The notes below the pieces were generated by a model, which saw nothing but the letters and a program-made list of their open reading frames with translations, ran no database searches and was not told the DNA's origin. A stretch of 64,000 bases of DNA from Planctomycetota bacterium. GTDB taxonomy: Bacteria; Planctomycetota; Planctomycetia; Pirellulales; Pirellulaceae. The translations under genes were made by a program, and so were the position numbers. Position 1 is the first letter of the stretch. The number at the start of each line of letters is the position of its first letter. The stretch spans positions 1 to 64,000 of the forward strand of contig JABAAE010000006.1 of NCBI GenBank assembly GCA_014238905.1, written 5' to 3'. Shown one piece after another: positions 39,172 to 48,070 of this stretch.

Positions 39172-40560
39172 ATGCATTCGCGGTACGATAAGGATTCCCA
39201 ATTAACAAGTCCAGGAAGAAGACATTTGAAAAATTCTTCAGCGAAGATAAATCGGCGCGAGCTATTTTCGATGGGTGGCCTTGCCATTGGTAGCGTTTCC
39301 CCGATTGGACTAACGCTTGAGGAGGTCCTCGCCAGCGAAGAGACTGGTCCGTCTAGAACGCCGATTAATGTCATATTCATGTTCCTCCAAGGTGGCGCAA
39401 GTCATCTCGACATGTACGACATGAAGGAAACGATGCCGGCGGAAATACGGGGCAAGTACCATCCAGCACCGACATCCGTTTCGGGTCTTCAATTGTGCGA
39501 GAAACTACCGAAACTAGCATCCTGTGCCAATCATTTTTCGCTAATCCGCTCCATGCATTCCTATACTTCCAAACATGGAGAGGGGGATGTTCACATCATG
39601 TGTGGCAGCGAATTAGACAAAAACTTACAGGCACCTGGCATTGGCGCAGTGCTAAGCCAGCAGCAAAAACAGCAGGCACCGATCCCACCGTTTGTGCATG
39701 TTGGAGACATGAAACACCCCGCCTATACAGCGCCAGGATTTGGAGGATATATGGGTCGAACCTACGATCCATACTTGATCAATCAAGATCCAAGTTCGAA
39801 AAATTTCAGTGTCAAGGAATTTGAAACGGGCGCGGTGATGGATGTCAGTCGACTTGCTGGTCGAAAACACCTTTTGAAATCTCTCGATCGATATCAGGCC
39901 AATCGAGAAAAACAACTAGAGTTCGCTCAGTCCCACAACCGATTTTCGCAACGGGCCTTGGAGCTTTCGACTTCAAGAAAGGCCAAACAAGCGTTTGACC
40001 TTTCACAAGAACCCGAAAAAATCCGTAATGCTTATGGAAACAACCGAGTAGGGCAGGGGATGCTCCTGGCTAGGCGGTTGGTCGAAGCGGGTGTCAGATT
40101 TGTGACCGTACAAGGATACGTCGATACAGGAATATACGCTTGGGACCATCATTGGGGTATCTATCCACACCTGGAACAACAGTTGCCAATTTATGACAAC
40201 AGCTATTCAGCCCTGCTAACGGATCTTGCTGATCGAGGAATGCTGGACACAACGCTGGTGATTACAGCAGGTGAGTTTGGAAGAACTCCGAAAATCAATT
40301 CCGAAAAACGGGGTCCCGGGCGTGACCACTGGGGACAGTGCTTCAGCCTGACCCTTGGTGGGGGAGGCGTAAAGACCGGTCGTATCATTGGCGCCAGTGA
40401 TAAAAACGGGGCGGTTCCCACAGATCGCCCGGTTTCGGTCGCTGATTTTGTTGCAACCGTTTATCACGCTCTGGGGATAGATGCCAAGGCAAAGTATCTT
40501 GCTCAGGGACGATCCATGACCATGCTTCCCCACGGTAATATCGTACGGGAGCTTTTTTAA
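39172..40560 (+). CDS. DUF1501 protein without an adjacent cytochrome-like partner
   Basis: A 462-residue DUF1501 protein. The twin-arginine signal is INRRELFSMGGLAIGSVSP. Core motifs are QGGASHLDMYDMKETMPAEI, GDVHIMCGSELDKNLQAPGI, YAWDHHWGIYPHLEQQLP and AGEFGRTPKINSEKRGPGRDHWG, the last being the fullest version of the metal-binding end seen in this window. The frame is open to an ATG at 39097, but the ATG at 39172 gives a shorter tail before the twin arginines. It is flanked by the epoxide-hydrolase-like gene and by the coiled-coil gene, so it is the only DUF1501 member here that lacks a DUF1549/DUF1553 neighbour upstream. Confidence 0.87.
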   Translation: MHSRYDKDSQLTSPGRRHLKNSSAKINRRELFSMGGLAIGSVSPIGLTLEEVLASEETGPSRTPINVIFMFLQGGASHLDMYDMKETMPAEIRGKYHPAPTSVSGLQLCEKLPKLASCANHFSLIRSMHSYTSKHGEGDVHIMCGSELDKNLQAPGIGAVLSQQQKQQAPIPPFVHVGDMKHPAYTAPGFGGYMGRTYDPYLINQDPSSKNFSVKEFETGAVMDVSRLAGRKHLLKSLDRYQANREKQLEFAQSHNRFSQRALELSTSRKAKQAFDLSQEPEKIRNAYGNNRVGQGMLLARRLVEAGVRFVTVQGYVDTGIYAWDHHWGIYPHLEQQLPIYDNSYSALLTDLADRGMLDTTLVITAGEFGRTPKINSEKRGPGRDHWGQCFSLTLGGGGVKTGRIIGASDKNGAVPTDRPVSVADFVATVYHALGIDAKAKYLAQGRSMTMLPHGNIVRELF

Positions 40561-40855
40561 CGTGGGCACGTCAAAAAAATCACCTACGCAATACAACCTC
40601 ACGAGGCGTCGCTCCCTCACTCCACGAACAGGCAGTCAATAATTACGGCAAACAACCGTAACGATACGAAAAAATACCGTACATTGTGTTTGACCCACTG
40701 GGTTTGTCTGGTAATCTGAACTTTTGCTGGTGAATCATGGACCCTCAAACCTCGCCGTTTTGATCAATAGAGAGTTAGAGTTTCCTCTGCTATGCCCAGC
40801 AGAAAATTGAATTCAGCTGTCACAATGCCCCTACTACAAACTGGAGTTTTTCCCA

Positions 40856-41641
40856 ATGCGTTCACCGAGCCCCCTCTTTTTATTGCTAGTGACTATACTT
40901 CCGCTGGAATCCTACGGACAAAAAGAAAACCCACTGAAATCAGGGGATTCAAACGGTGGACTTGGAATCTTCCAATCCAAACAGGAGTACTTTGAATTCA
41001 TGGGTGCGGTTAAACAAAATCCCGAATTAAGACCCATGGTATCCATGATCAACGATGTTGTTTTGGGTAATCCGATTGGTGCTACAGGCAGCAAGTACAA
41101 GGGAACCAGCAGCCCGCTTGGATTACTCAATTCACCAGCGGTTCGAAACGAAATCGAAATGGTTGATGACCAGTATAAAGAGCTGCAGCAAATGAGCAGG
41201 AGTATCCAGCAGCGAGCAGCAGGAGAGATTCGGAATATTGATTTTTCGAACGTAAAAAACCTTTCGACACGCATCCGCGGAATTCAGAAGTCCATGCAAG
41301 ACGATCTGGATGATTTATTACTCCCCCACCAAGTCAAGAGACTCAGACAGTTGCAGACACAATCGCTATTGCGAACCAGATCTCTTGCTCAGATGCTGAC
41401 AAGTGATCCCGTAAAATCAGATTTAAAAATTACCGATGACCAATCGGTAGAACTCATCGAAGCTGAAAAAGAGATCGAATCGGAGCTTCAACAACAAATT
41501 AACGAACTCAGAAAGAAGGCCAGGGAAAAGCTACTTGGAAAACTAAAATCCAATCAGAGAGAAAAGATGGAGGAGATATTGGGCGATACATTTAAATTTG
41601 ACCAAAAGAATACGCCGTCAAAAACGAACAAGAGAAAATAA
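40856..41641 (+). CDS. secreted coiled-coil protein of unknown function
   Basis: A 261-residue protein with a signal peptide (about residues 1-21, ending near SYG-QK). The mature part is highly charged and helical with long heptad-like stretches, for example MVDDQYKELQQMSRSIQQRA near residue 102 and IEAEKEIESELQQQINELRK near residue 203. Similar secreted helical proteins are common in Planctomycetes; some resemble LTXXQ-type periplasmic sensors, but the diagnostic motif is not clear. It is followed 145 bases later by the 41787 gene on the same strand. The frame is open upstream to 40792, but the ATG at 40856 begins the signal peptide. Confidence 0.68.
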   Translation: MRSPSPLFLLLVTILPLESYGQKENPLKSGDSNGGLGIFQSKQEYFEFMGAVKQNPELRPMVSMINDVVLGNPIGATGSKYKGTSSPLGLLNSPAVRNEIEMVDDQYKELQQMSRSIQQRAAGEIRNIDFSNVKNLSTRIRGIQKSMQDDLDDLLLPHQVKRLRQLQTQSLLRTRSLAQMLTSDPVKSDLKITDDQSVELIEAEKEIESELQQQINELRKKAREKLLGKLKSNQREKMEEILGDTFKFDQKNTPSKTNKRK

Positions 41642-41786
41642 CTACCAAGCACTGTCCCGCTATCCCTGAGGCGAAACCGCTTACACATTGGCAGTTAGAG
41701 CGTCAGGAGTGATCGCCAGTTTGCGAATTGACTAGAAGACGGACTCTAAAGCCAATGCCCTAACATCCAATTTTTCGGAAAATGCA

Positions 41787-43988
41787 ATGCGGCGAGTGAT
41801 CATACCCTTTGCGTTCTATTTTTTTGTTCTGATCATCAATACGCCGACAGCCTTGTCCATCGATAAACCATCGGCGATTCTTTTCAGGAATAAAAACACC
41901 ACGACAATTGCCGACCGACCAATCACATTTAAGAATGATGTGATGCCTGTTTTCACAAAGTCAGGGTGTAATGCAGGTAGTTGCCACGGTGCGGCAGTCG
42001 GTCGAGGAGGCTTTCAACTTTCCCTTTACGGAAGCAATCCAGACGCAGACTACAAGGCAATCGTCCATCAATTGGGGGGTCGCCGTATCAACCTGTCCCA
42101 ACCAAAAAAAAGTTTGCTGTTTGCCAAACCGACAGAATTCGTCGAGCATGGAGGTGGCACCCGATTTGCGGCCCGGGATGAGTCAGCACATTTGCTCCTG
42201 AATTGGATTGAGCAGGGAGCAAAATTTGGATCGGATCACCACTTCGTAAAATTGGTCATTTCACCCAAGAACCACCAGTTCAATGCTTCTGGCGAGTCGG
42301 TGAAACTGAAGGCTACCGCCTATTTTTCCAATCAAACATCCAAAGACGTCACCAAATGGACCAGTTTTACCCCAGAGGATGTTTCGGCAATCGACGTTGA
42401 CGATCAAACAGCCAAGGTAACCGCCCATCGGCGTGGTCGCCACATTGTTGTTGCCCGCTTTCTTTCGGCGGTCGTCCCAGTCGAACTCCTTGTGCCCATG
42501 AACGACCAGCGGTTTCCCGTCCAACAGCAACGCCTTACCAATTTCATCGACACCGAGATCCTTAAACGATTAGAAACCTTAAATTTACCGGTGTCTCCTC
42601 TGATTGATGACGCCGCATACTTGAGAAGGCTAACGCTTGATCTAACTGGACGACTTCCGTCCCATTCAAGCCTGGACCGGCACCTGGCAGACACCCATCC
42701 AGGGAAACGAAAGAGGGTAGTAAAAGACCTCCTCAGTTCCGATGAGTTTACCGAATACTGGACGTTGGTCCTAGCAAAGCTCCTCCGAATCCACGTACCA
42801 AACAAAGAAAAAGCAGGAGCACTGGCTTATCACCGTTGGCTTTTCGAACAGGTTCGAAAAGGAACATCTTTTGACAAACTGGTCCGAACCATCCTACTGG
42901 CAGAGGGCGACACAACGATCAATGGTCCGGCAAATTTTTATTTAACCACTAACGGTCCCAGACAACAGGGCGAGTTATTCAGTGAAGTTCTCATGGGAAG
43001 CCGCCTCCGTTGTGCAAATTGCCACGATCATCCTTTGGATCGATGGACTCAGGACGACTACCATGGACTGGCCGCGATCTTTTCGAAAATCGAAATCGGG
43101 CAAATCATCAAAACCAAAACTGACGGCGAGGTCGTTCACCCCCGGACATCCGAACCAGCCCGTCAGAGGATCCCTGGTGTACGGGATCTGCCAATAGATA
43201 GCATTACCGGAAGAGCCGATTTGGCAGATTGGCTTACCGATAAAACGAATCCCTATTTTGCCAAGGCGATTGTTAATCGGCTTTGGAGGAAACTACTTGG
43301 TCGAGGCCTGGTAGAGCCACCCGACGATTTCCGTTCTACCAACCCCGCCACTCATCCCGAATTACTCAACAGGCTAGCACAGGACTTTATCAATCACGGT
43401 TACGACATACGGCACACCATTGAGCTGATCGTCACCAGCACGACCTACGCGCGTACTGCCCATGCAAACCAATACAACAAACACGATGACCGTTTTTACT
43501 CCCACGCGATTCGACGACCATTAGAAGCCGAGGTGTTGGCCGACGCGATATCAAGTGTAACCGGCGTTTGGGAACCGTATGGTCAACAACCCGTTGGAAC
43601 TAGAGCTGTAGCACTCGCCGATTCCAAGACTCCATCGATGACCTTGGATGTACTGGGGCGGTGCGGGCGAGATATTTCCTGTGAATCATTGGTCGACTCA
43701 GTAGACAGTCTCGGGCAGACGCTTCATTTTTTTAACGGCAGTATCCTGAACAAAAGAATCCACCTGGTGGACAATCGCTTGGGCAAGATGCTCAAAAAAG
43801 GAAATACGCCGATCAAAATAATCGAAGACTTTTACGTCATCGCGCTGAGCCGAAAGCCGACCAATAACGAAAGAGAATACTGGATGCTTCAGTTGAAAGA
43901 CCTGACTTCAACCAATGAACAAAGACAACTCCTAGAAGATTTCTTATGGGGTTTAGTCAACTCGCAGGAATTTAAAACCAATCATTGA
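41787..43988 (+). CDS. DUF1549/DUF1553 secreted protein with Ig-like domain and CX4CH haem-type motif
   Basis: A 733-residue variant of the DUF1549/DUF1553 family without a LamG insert. The signal peptide covers about residues 1-25. The haem-type motif is CNAGSCHGAAVGRGGFQLSL, with four rather than two residues between the cysteines. A bacterial Ig-like domain (about 150-240: VKLKATAYFSNQTSKDVTKW) comes next, then DUF1549 (YLRRLTLDLTGRLPSH, RCANCHDHPLDRWTQDDYHG) and DUF1553 (NRLWRKLLGRGLVEPPDDFR). This subgroup typically pairs with a DUF1501 gene, which follows 127 bases downstream. The Ig domain suggests attachment to the cell surface or to polymers. Confidence 0.88.
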   Translation: MRRVIIPFAFYFFVLIINTPTALSIDKPSAILFRNKNTTTIADRPITFKNDVMPVFTKSGCNAGSCHGAAVGRGGFQLSLYGSNPDADYKAIVHQLGGRRINLSQPKKSLLFAKPTEFVEHGGGTRFAARDESAHLLLNWIEQGAKFGSDHHFVKLVISPKNHQFNASGESVKLKATAYFSNQTSKDVTKWTSFTPEDVSAIDVDDQTAKVTAHRRGRHIVVARFLSAVVPVELLVPMNDQRFPVQQQRLTNFIDTEILKRLETLNLPVSPLIDDAAYLRRLTLDLTGRLPSHSSLDRHLADTHPGKRKRVVKDLLSSDEFTEYWTLVLAKLLRIHVPNKEKAGALAYHRWLFEQVRKGTSFDKLVRTILLAEGDTTINGPANFYLTTNGPRQQGELFSEVLMGSRLRCANCHDHPLDRWTQDDYHGLAAIFSKIEIGQIIKTKTDGEVVHPRTSEPARQRIPGVRDLPIDSITGRADLADWLTDKTNPYFAKAIVNRLWRKLLGRGLVEPPDDFRSTNPATHPELLNRLAQDFINHGYDIRHTIELIVTSTTYARTAHANQYNKHDDRFYSHAIRRPLEAEVLADAISSVTGVWEPYGQQPVGTRAVALADSKTPSMTLDVLGRCGRDISCESLVDSVDSLGQTLHFFNGSILNKRIHLVDNRLGKMLKKGNTPIKIIEDFYVIALSRKPTNNEREYWMLQLKDLTSTNEQRQLLEDFLWGLVNSQEFKTNH

Positions 43989-44115
43989 ATCGACTGGCTT
44001 CACCAAGCTGATTCAAGCCCAAATTCAAACAACCGCTCCCAGAACAAATAGCTTTGCTGCAAGAACACGCCAGATCAGCATACCACTAAAGATCATCAAA
44101 CCATAAACGACAGCC

Positions 44116-45456
44116 ATGACAGACACCGATCAATGTACAACACTAAGCCGCCGGGACTGGGTTCGTGCAGGATGCCTTTCGGCACTGGGCCTCGGATTGC
44201 TCGATCATTTTGACTTGCCAACCGCCGATGCAAATGCAGCCAGCTTTTCGAAGCGGATTAATCCAAAAGCAAAAGCCTGCATTCTGATCTGGCTGGACGG
44301 TGGACCAACGCATTTGGAGACATTTGATCCCAAGCCCAATGCTCCCGATGAGGTCCGAGGCCCGATGGGCACCACCTCTACCTCACTTAGCGGGGTTAGA
44401 ATCAATGAGTGCTTTCAAAACACTTCGAAGTTAATGAACAAATTAGCCATTATCCGCTCCATGACGTCTCCGTTAGGCGAACACAATTTTGGCACCCACT
44501 ATTTAATGACCGGTTACAAACCGTCTCCTGCACTGAACTATCCTGCCTACGGCGCGACTCTCGCTCATGTTCGGAAACAAGTCGGCGTGCTACCTCCTAA
44601 TATCGCGATACCCAAGTTCACCCGCAACATTAGCGGCAGTGGTTATTTAGCCAGGTCGACAGGACCATTTTCTCTCGGCGGCGATCCGGCCCGGGGCAAT
44701 TTCAAAGTGCAAAATCTTGATTTCCACGAAGGTCTGAACCTTGACCGGATCGGTCGGCGAAGGAATTTTTCCGACGCGATTGATCAATTCAGCAGAAAGC
44801 TAGATGCGTCCCGATGGTCACCCAATAATCCGAATCTCGAACGAGCCTATAATTTGATAGCCTCTCCGCAAGCCAAAAAGGCATTTGACTTAAGTGACGA
44901 GCCGCAGAAAATCCGACAGCGGTACGGCTTTGGAAACACGATTGGGCAGAGCTGCCTTTTGGCTCGCAGACTGGTCCAAAGTGGTGTGCCATTTGTCACC
45001 GTTAACAGTACAGGATGGGACACGCATCAAGATTTGAGCCAATTGAAATCGAGGTTTCCAAATGACAAAAACGCGCTGCTTCCGGCCTTGGATCGGGGCT
45101 TCTCGGCGTTGATTACAGATTTATCGGAAAATGGGATGCTCGACGAGACATTGGTGGTCGTCATGGGAGAATTTGGTCGAACTCCCAAAATCAATGTGGC
45201 TGGTGGCCGCGATCACTGGCCCAATGTATTTAGCGTGCTATTAACCGGTGGAGGAATTCAAGGCGGCCAAATTGTCGGTCGCAGCGACGCCCTGGGCGAG
45301 TATCCTCAGGACAATCCCGTCACACCAGCCGATTTGGCCACAACGATTTACTCCTTGCTTGGAGTCGACCCCGCAACCCAGCTCCCCACTGGTGACGGAA
45401 GGACGGTTAGAGTGGCATCCGAGGAAGCAAAAATTCTATCGGATTTGGTCTCTTGA
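44116..45456 (+). CDS. DUF1501 protein (alkaline phosphatase/sulfatase-like), putative Tat substrate
   Basis: A 446-residue protein that closes the cluster. The twin-arginine signal is LSRRDWVRAGCLSALGLGLL. Core motifs are DGGPTHLETFDPKPNAPDEV, GEHNFGTHYLMTGYKPSPAL, NSTGWDTHQDLSQLKSRFPN and MGEFGRTPKINVAGGRDHWP. The WDTH and GRDHW residues that would bind metal are all present. It is the partner of the Ig-domain gene at 41787. It converges on lpxI, with 128 bases between the two stops. The physiological substrate is unknown. Confidence 0.89.
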   Translation: MTDTDQCTTLSRRDWVRAGCLSALGLGLLDHFDLPTADANAASFSKRINPKAKACILIWLDGGPTHLETFDPKPNAPDEVRGPMGTTSTSLSGVRINECFQNTSKLMNKLAIIRSMTSPLGEHNFGTHYLMTGYKPSPALNYPAYGATLAHVRKQVGVLPPNIAIPKFTRNISGSGYLARSTGPFSLGGDPARGNFKVQNLDFHEGLNLDRIGRRRNFSDAIDQFSRKLDASRWSPNNPNLERAYNLIASPQAKKAFDLSDEPQKIRQRYGFGNTIGQSCLLARRLVQSGVPFVTVNSTGWDTHQDLSQLKSRFPNDKNALLPALDRGFSALITDLSENGMLDETLVVVMGEFGRTPKINVAGGRDHWPNVFSVLLTGGGIQGGQIVGRSDALGEYPQDNPVTPADLATTIYSLLGVDPATQLPTGDGRTVRVASEEAKILSDLVS

Positions 45457-45584
45457 AATTTTCGATTTCAGAGTCGCGTATAGAAAAAAATTTTCTACCT
45501 TACTGCTGGCTCACCACATCGCAGTACTGCGAGAATGTGATGTCGACAAACCGATAAAAGACTTCCTGCGCGTTTGTGAAGCGA

Positions 45585-46466
45585 TCAAGCGGCTTCAGGA
45601 ACGCAAAGGGGTATTTCAGATTCCTCAACGGCAACTATTTTGATGCGATTTTCGTTGGCATATCGTATGACTTCCGCCTCATCGATCACGATCGTTTGGC
45701 CAGCTTCGACAGCCAGCACAGAGGCGCCGGACTGGCTCATGGTTTGAAGCGTTCCCAAGCCAATCGTCGGCACGTCAAACCGCATATCCTGCTGAGGCTT
45801 GGCAACTTTGACGACGGTAAACCCTCCGCTGGCACAAAGCTGGCCCGCCCGCCTGATGCACTCATCAGTCCCCTCAACAGCCTCAATCGCCAAGACTGCC
45901 TGAGTCTTAATCGCCACACTTTGGCCCACATCAAGCAAGCCCATCTGCTTGGCAAGTTTCCAGCCGAAGTCGACGTCTCGCTGCTCCGCTTTGGTCAGTG
46001 TCCGTTTACTTAGTGGCGTCTTGGAGACCAGTAAATCTGGAGCAAAATCGGTAGCGGGTGCCAATTCAATCCCATGTTTTTTAAATGCCATTGTGTAGGT
46101 CCCCAAAAGGGTATCATCTTTTCGGTCTGCTGATTTCAAAATGAACTGCGGAAAAAAATAACGCCAGAATGTCAAATCGGGAAAATGACGTAGCCAGGAC
46201 CATTTTTCAAATAACAAAGTTTTGAATACTTTGCCCGCCATCGTTGCCTTTTGGACACCGTGTCGCTTAAAGAATCGAACATGTCCTCCCACTTTAGCAA
46301 CACCAACTGGATGGACTTTATCACAAATTTGGTAAAGAGCCTCGTCAGCATGCCCCTTGATCGCAAGACAATACACTTCGTAGCCGGCCGATTTCAACTT
46401 CTCAGCGACAACAATAGGGTAACGCCCCCAGCCAGCAATCAATCCAATTCGATTTGACATACCCAT
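45585..46466 (-). CDS. lpxI: UDP-2,3-diacylglucosamine pyrophosphatase LpxI (DUF1009)
   Basis: A 293-residue LpxI-type hydrolase, the alternative to LpxH that cleaves UDP-2,3-diacylglucosamine to lipid X in lipid A synthesis. The N-terminal GLIAGWGRYPIVVAEKLKSAG and KVHPVGVAKVGGHVRFFKRHGV match the family, as do the GQSVAIKTQAVLAIEAVEGTD and LCASGGFTVVKVAKPQQDMRF blocks in the catalytic half, with the Asp of QDMRFDVPTIG. It lies 12 bases downstream of lpxD, so the two form an operon. Another in-frame ATG six bases inside gives the same protein less two residues. Confidence 0.88.
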   Translation of the reverse strand: MGMSNRIGLIAGWGRYPIVVAEKLKSAGYEVYCLAIKGHADEALYQICDKVHPVGVAKVGGHVRFFKRHGVQKATMAGKVFKTLLFEKWSWLRHFPDLTFWRYFFPQFILKSADRKDDTLLGTYTMAFKKHGIELAPATDFAPDLLVSKTPLSKRTLTKAEQRDVDFGWKLAKQMGLLDVGQSVAIKTQAVLAIEAVEGTDECIRRAGQLCASGGFTVVKVAKPQQDMRFDVPTIGLGTLQTMSQSGASVLAVEAGQTIVIDEAEVIRYANENRIKIVAVEESEIPLCVPEAA

Positions 46467-46478
46467 TTAATTGGTGGT

Positions 46479-47561
46479 TCAGGCCGCATTCATCTCGTTA
46501 TCGTTGTCGGTACAATCAATCGATGCACGCAATGAATCGAGTTCCTTCTCAAGTCGATTGATACGTTTACGCATTTCAGGAAGACGGTGCTTGGAGGCGA
46601 TAATTTGCATTTGGAGTTTCGCCGGTGTCGCAGGAATGCCAACGAACACTTGATTTTCTTCGATATCAGCCATGACGCCCGCTTTCGCTCCGAGAATCAC
46701 CTTATCTCCAATATTAAGATGGTCACCAATTCCGACCTGGCCAGCCATAACCACGTCGTCACCGGTGGTACAACTTCCGGCAATGCCAACCAAGGCACAA
46801 ATCAAATTCCGCTTCCCAATTCGGCAGTTGTGCCCAATTTGCACCAAGTTGTCAATTTTGGTTCCGGCGCCAATCCTCGTCGCCCCGTAAGTCCCCCTAT
46901 CAATCGTAGCGCCCGCACCAATGTCTACATCATCACCAAGTTCCACATACCCTAATTGGACAGAAAGTTGGTGTCCCTCACCGGTCGACTTATACCCAAA
47001 TCCAAAAGCTCCTAAAACACAATTGGCATGTAAAAGACAACGTTTTCCCACAATTGTGTTTTCATACAAAGTAGCGTTTGAGAATATTTCAGTTTCGTCA
47101 CCGATTTGGCAGCCATCCGATAACTTGACACCACTATGAATCCGGCAATGATCGCCAATCACGACCTGAGCGCCAACAACAGCACCTTGGTCCACCGTAA
47201 CACCCTTTCCCAATTTTGCTGTTGGATCGACGAATGCAGCTGACGAAACTTCATAGACAGGCGTTTGAATCGGTGTGCGAAAATAACTGACGACAGTTGA
47301 AAAACCGGCGGCAGCATCCTCGACCACAACAAATGGCTTTTTGAGTTCTTCCCGAGCAATCTCTAGGTATCGCGAGGAAATCAGAACAGCAGCCGCGGGC
47401 GAGTCCATCACCTGCTCAAAGTACTCTGGTTTTTCAGCAAACGTTAAGAAACCAGGCTCTGAATCACGGATAATGTCGGCGTTGCAAACGACTACACTGG
47501 GATCACCAATTAGCTCTCCCCCAGTAAGCAACGCAATCTCTTGTAATGTAATAGGCTTCAC
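46479..47561 (-). CDS. lpxD: UDP-3-O-acylglucosamine N-acyltransferase LpxD
   Basis: A 360-residue trimeric acyltransferase that adds the amide-linked acyl chain in lipid A synthesis. The N-terminal uridine-binding domain (EIALLTGGELIGDPSVVV) is followed from about residue 110 by a left-handed beta-helix of hexapeptide repeats (VDPTAKLGKGVTVDQGAVVG, VIGDHCRIHSGVKLSDGCQI), the likely catalytic His in NCVLGAFGFGYKSTGEGHQL, and GATIDRGTYGATRIGAGTKI. A C-terminal helical tail with RINRLEKELDSLRASI extends beyond the repeats. It is the first gene of the lpxD-lpxI unit. Cytoplasmic. Confidence 0.92.
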   Translation of the reverse strand: MKPITLQEIALLTGGELIGDPSVVVCNADIIRDSEPGFLTFAEKPEYFEQVMDSPAAAVLISSRYLEIAREELKKPFVVVEDAAAGFSTVVSYFRTPIQTPVYEVSSAAFVDPTAKLGKGVTVDQGAVVGAQVVIGDHCRIHSGVKLSDGCQIGDETEIFSNATLYENTIVGKRCLLHANCVLGAFGFGYKSTGEGHQLSVQLGYVELGDDVDIGAGATIDRGTYGATRIGAGTKIDNLVQIGHNCRIGKRNLICALVGIAGSCTTGDDVVMAGQVGIGDHLNIGDKVILGAKAGVMADIEENQVFVGIPATPAKLQMQIIASKHRLPEMRKRINRLEKELDSLRASIDCTDNDNEMNAA

Positions 47562-48070
47562 GTCATCCCTTCCCTGGCCGACGAAAAGTGCGGGAACATC
47601 AGTGTTTACCGAACAACACTGTAACCGAGCATCGTACCCTTTGTGAGCTTTTCGCTACAACGCCAGTTTTAAGTCCAAAAAGCCAGTTTGCGGATTTGCA
47701 AAAAGTAGATCATTCGATAAACGTCAAGGCGACAAGAAACGCCCGAAAACCTTGTAAAAAGAGCAGAAAGAACAGGCTCTCTGTCCAACGCCCCCTTTGA
47801 TGGGACTGTCCGCCATCGTTAATCCAACGTTACTCACTACAATTCCTGCGGGAAAAACAAAGCGATGAAAAACAAAGCGAGTTGTGTCTCCCAGAGATTT
47901 ATCAAAGCCAGAATAAGGTGCCAGCCATTTCAAACCCCGATGTCGGCATGAAAAGTAAAATCTTATCAATCTACCCAAGTTTTTTTTGCCACCATCAGAG
48001 TGATTCCTTGACCCGGCCAGAGCGAGTGCTGACGACCGAATCAAGGGCTCTGTTTGGTGTCCAAAAGGGA
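47562..48070 (+). other. intergenic stretch upstream of lpxD
   Basis: 509 bases between lpxD and the ammonium transporter gene, both on the minus strand. It should contain the lpxD promoter and the transporter's terminator. Reading frames here have unlikely composition. Nothing more is supported. Confidence 0.35.
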
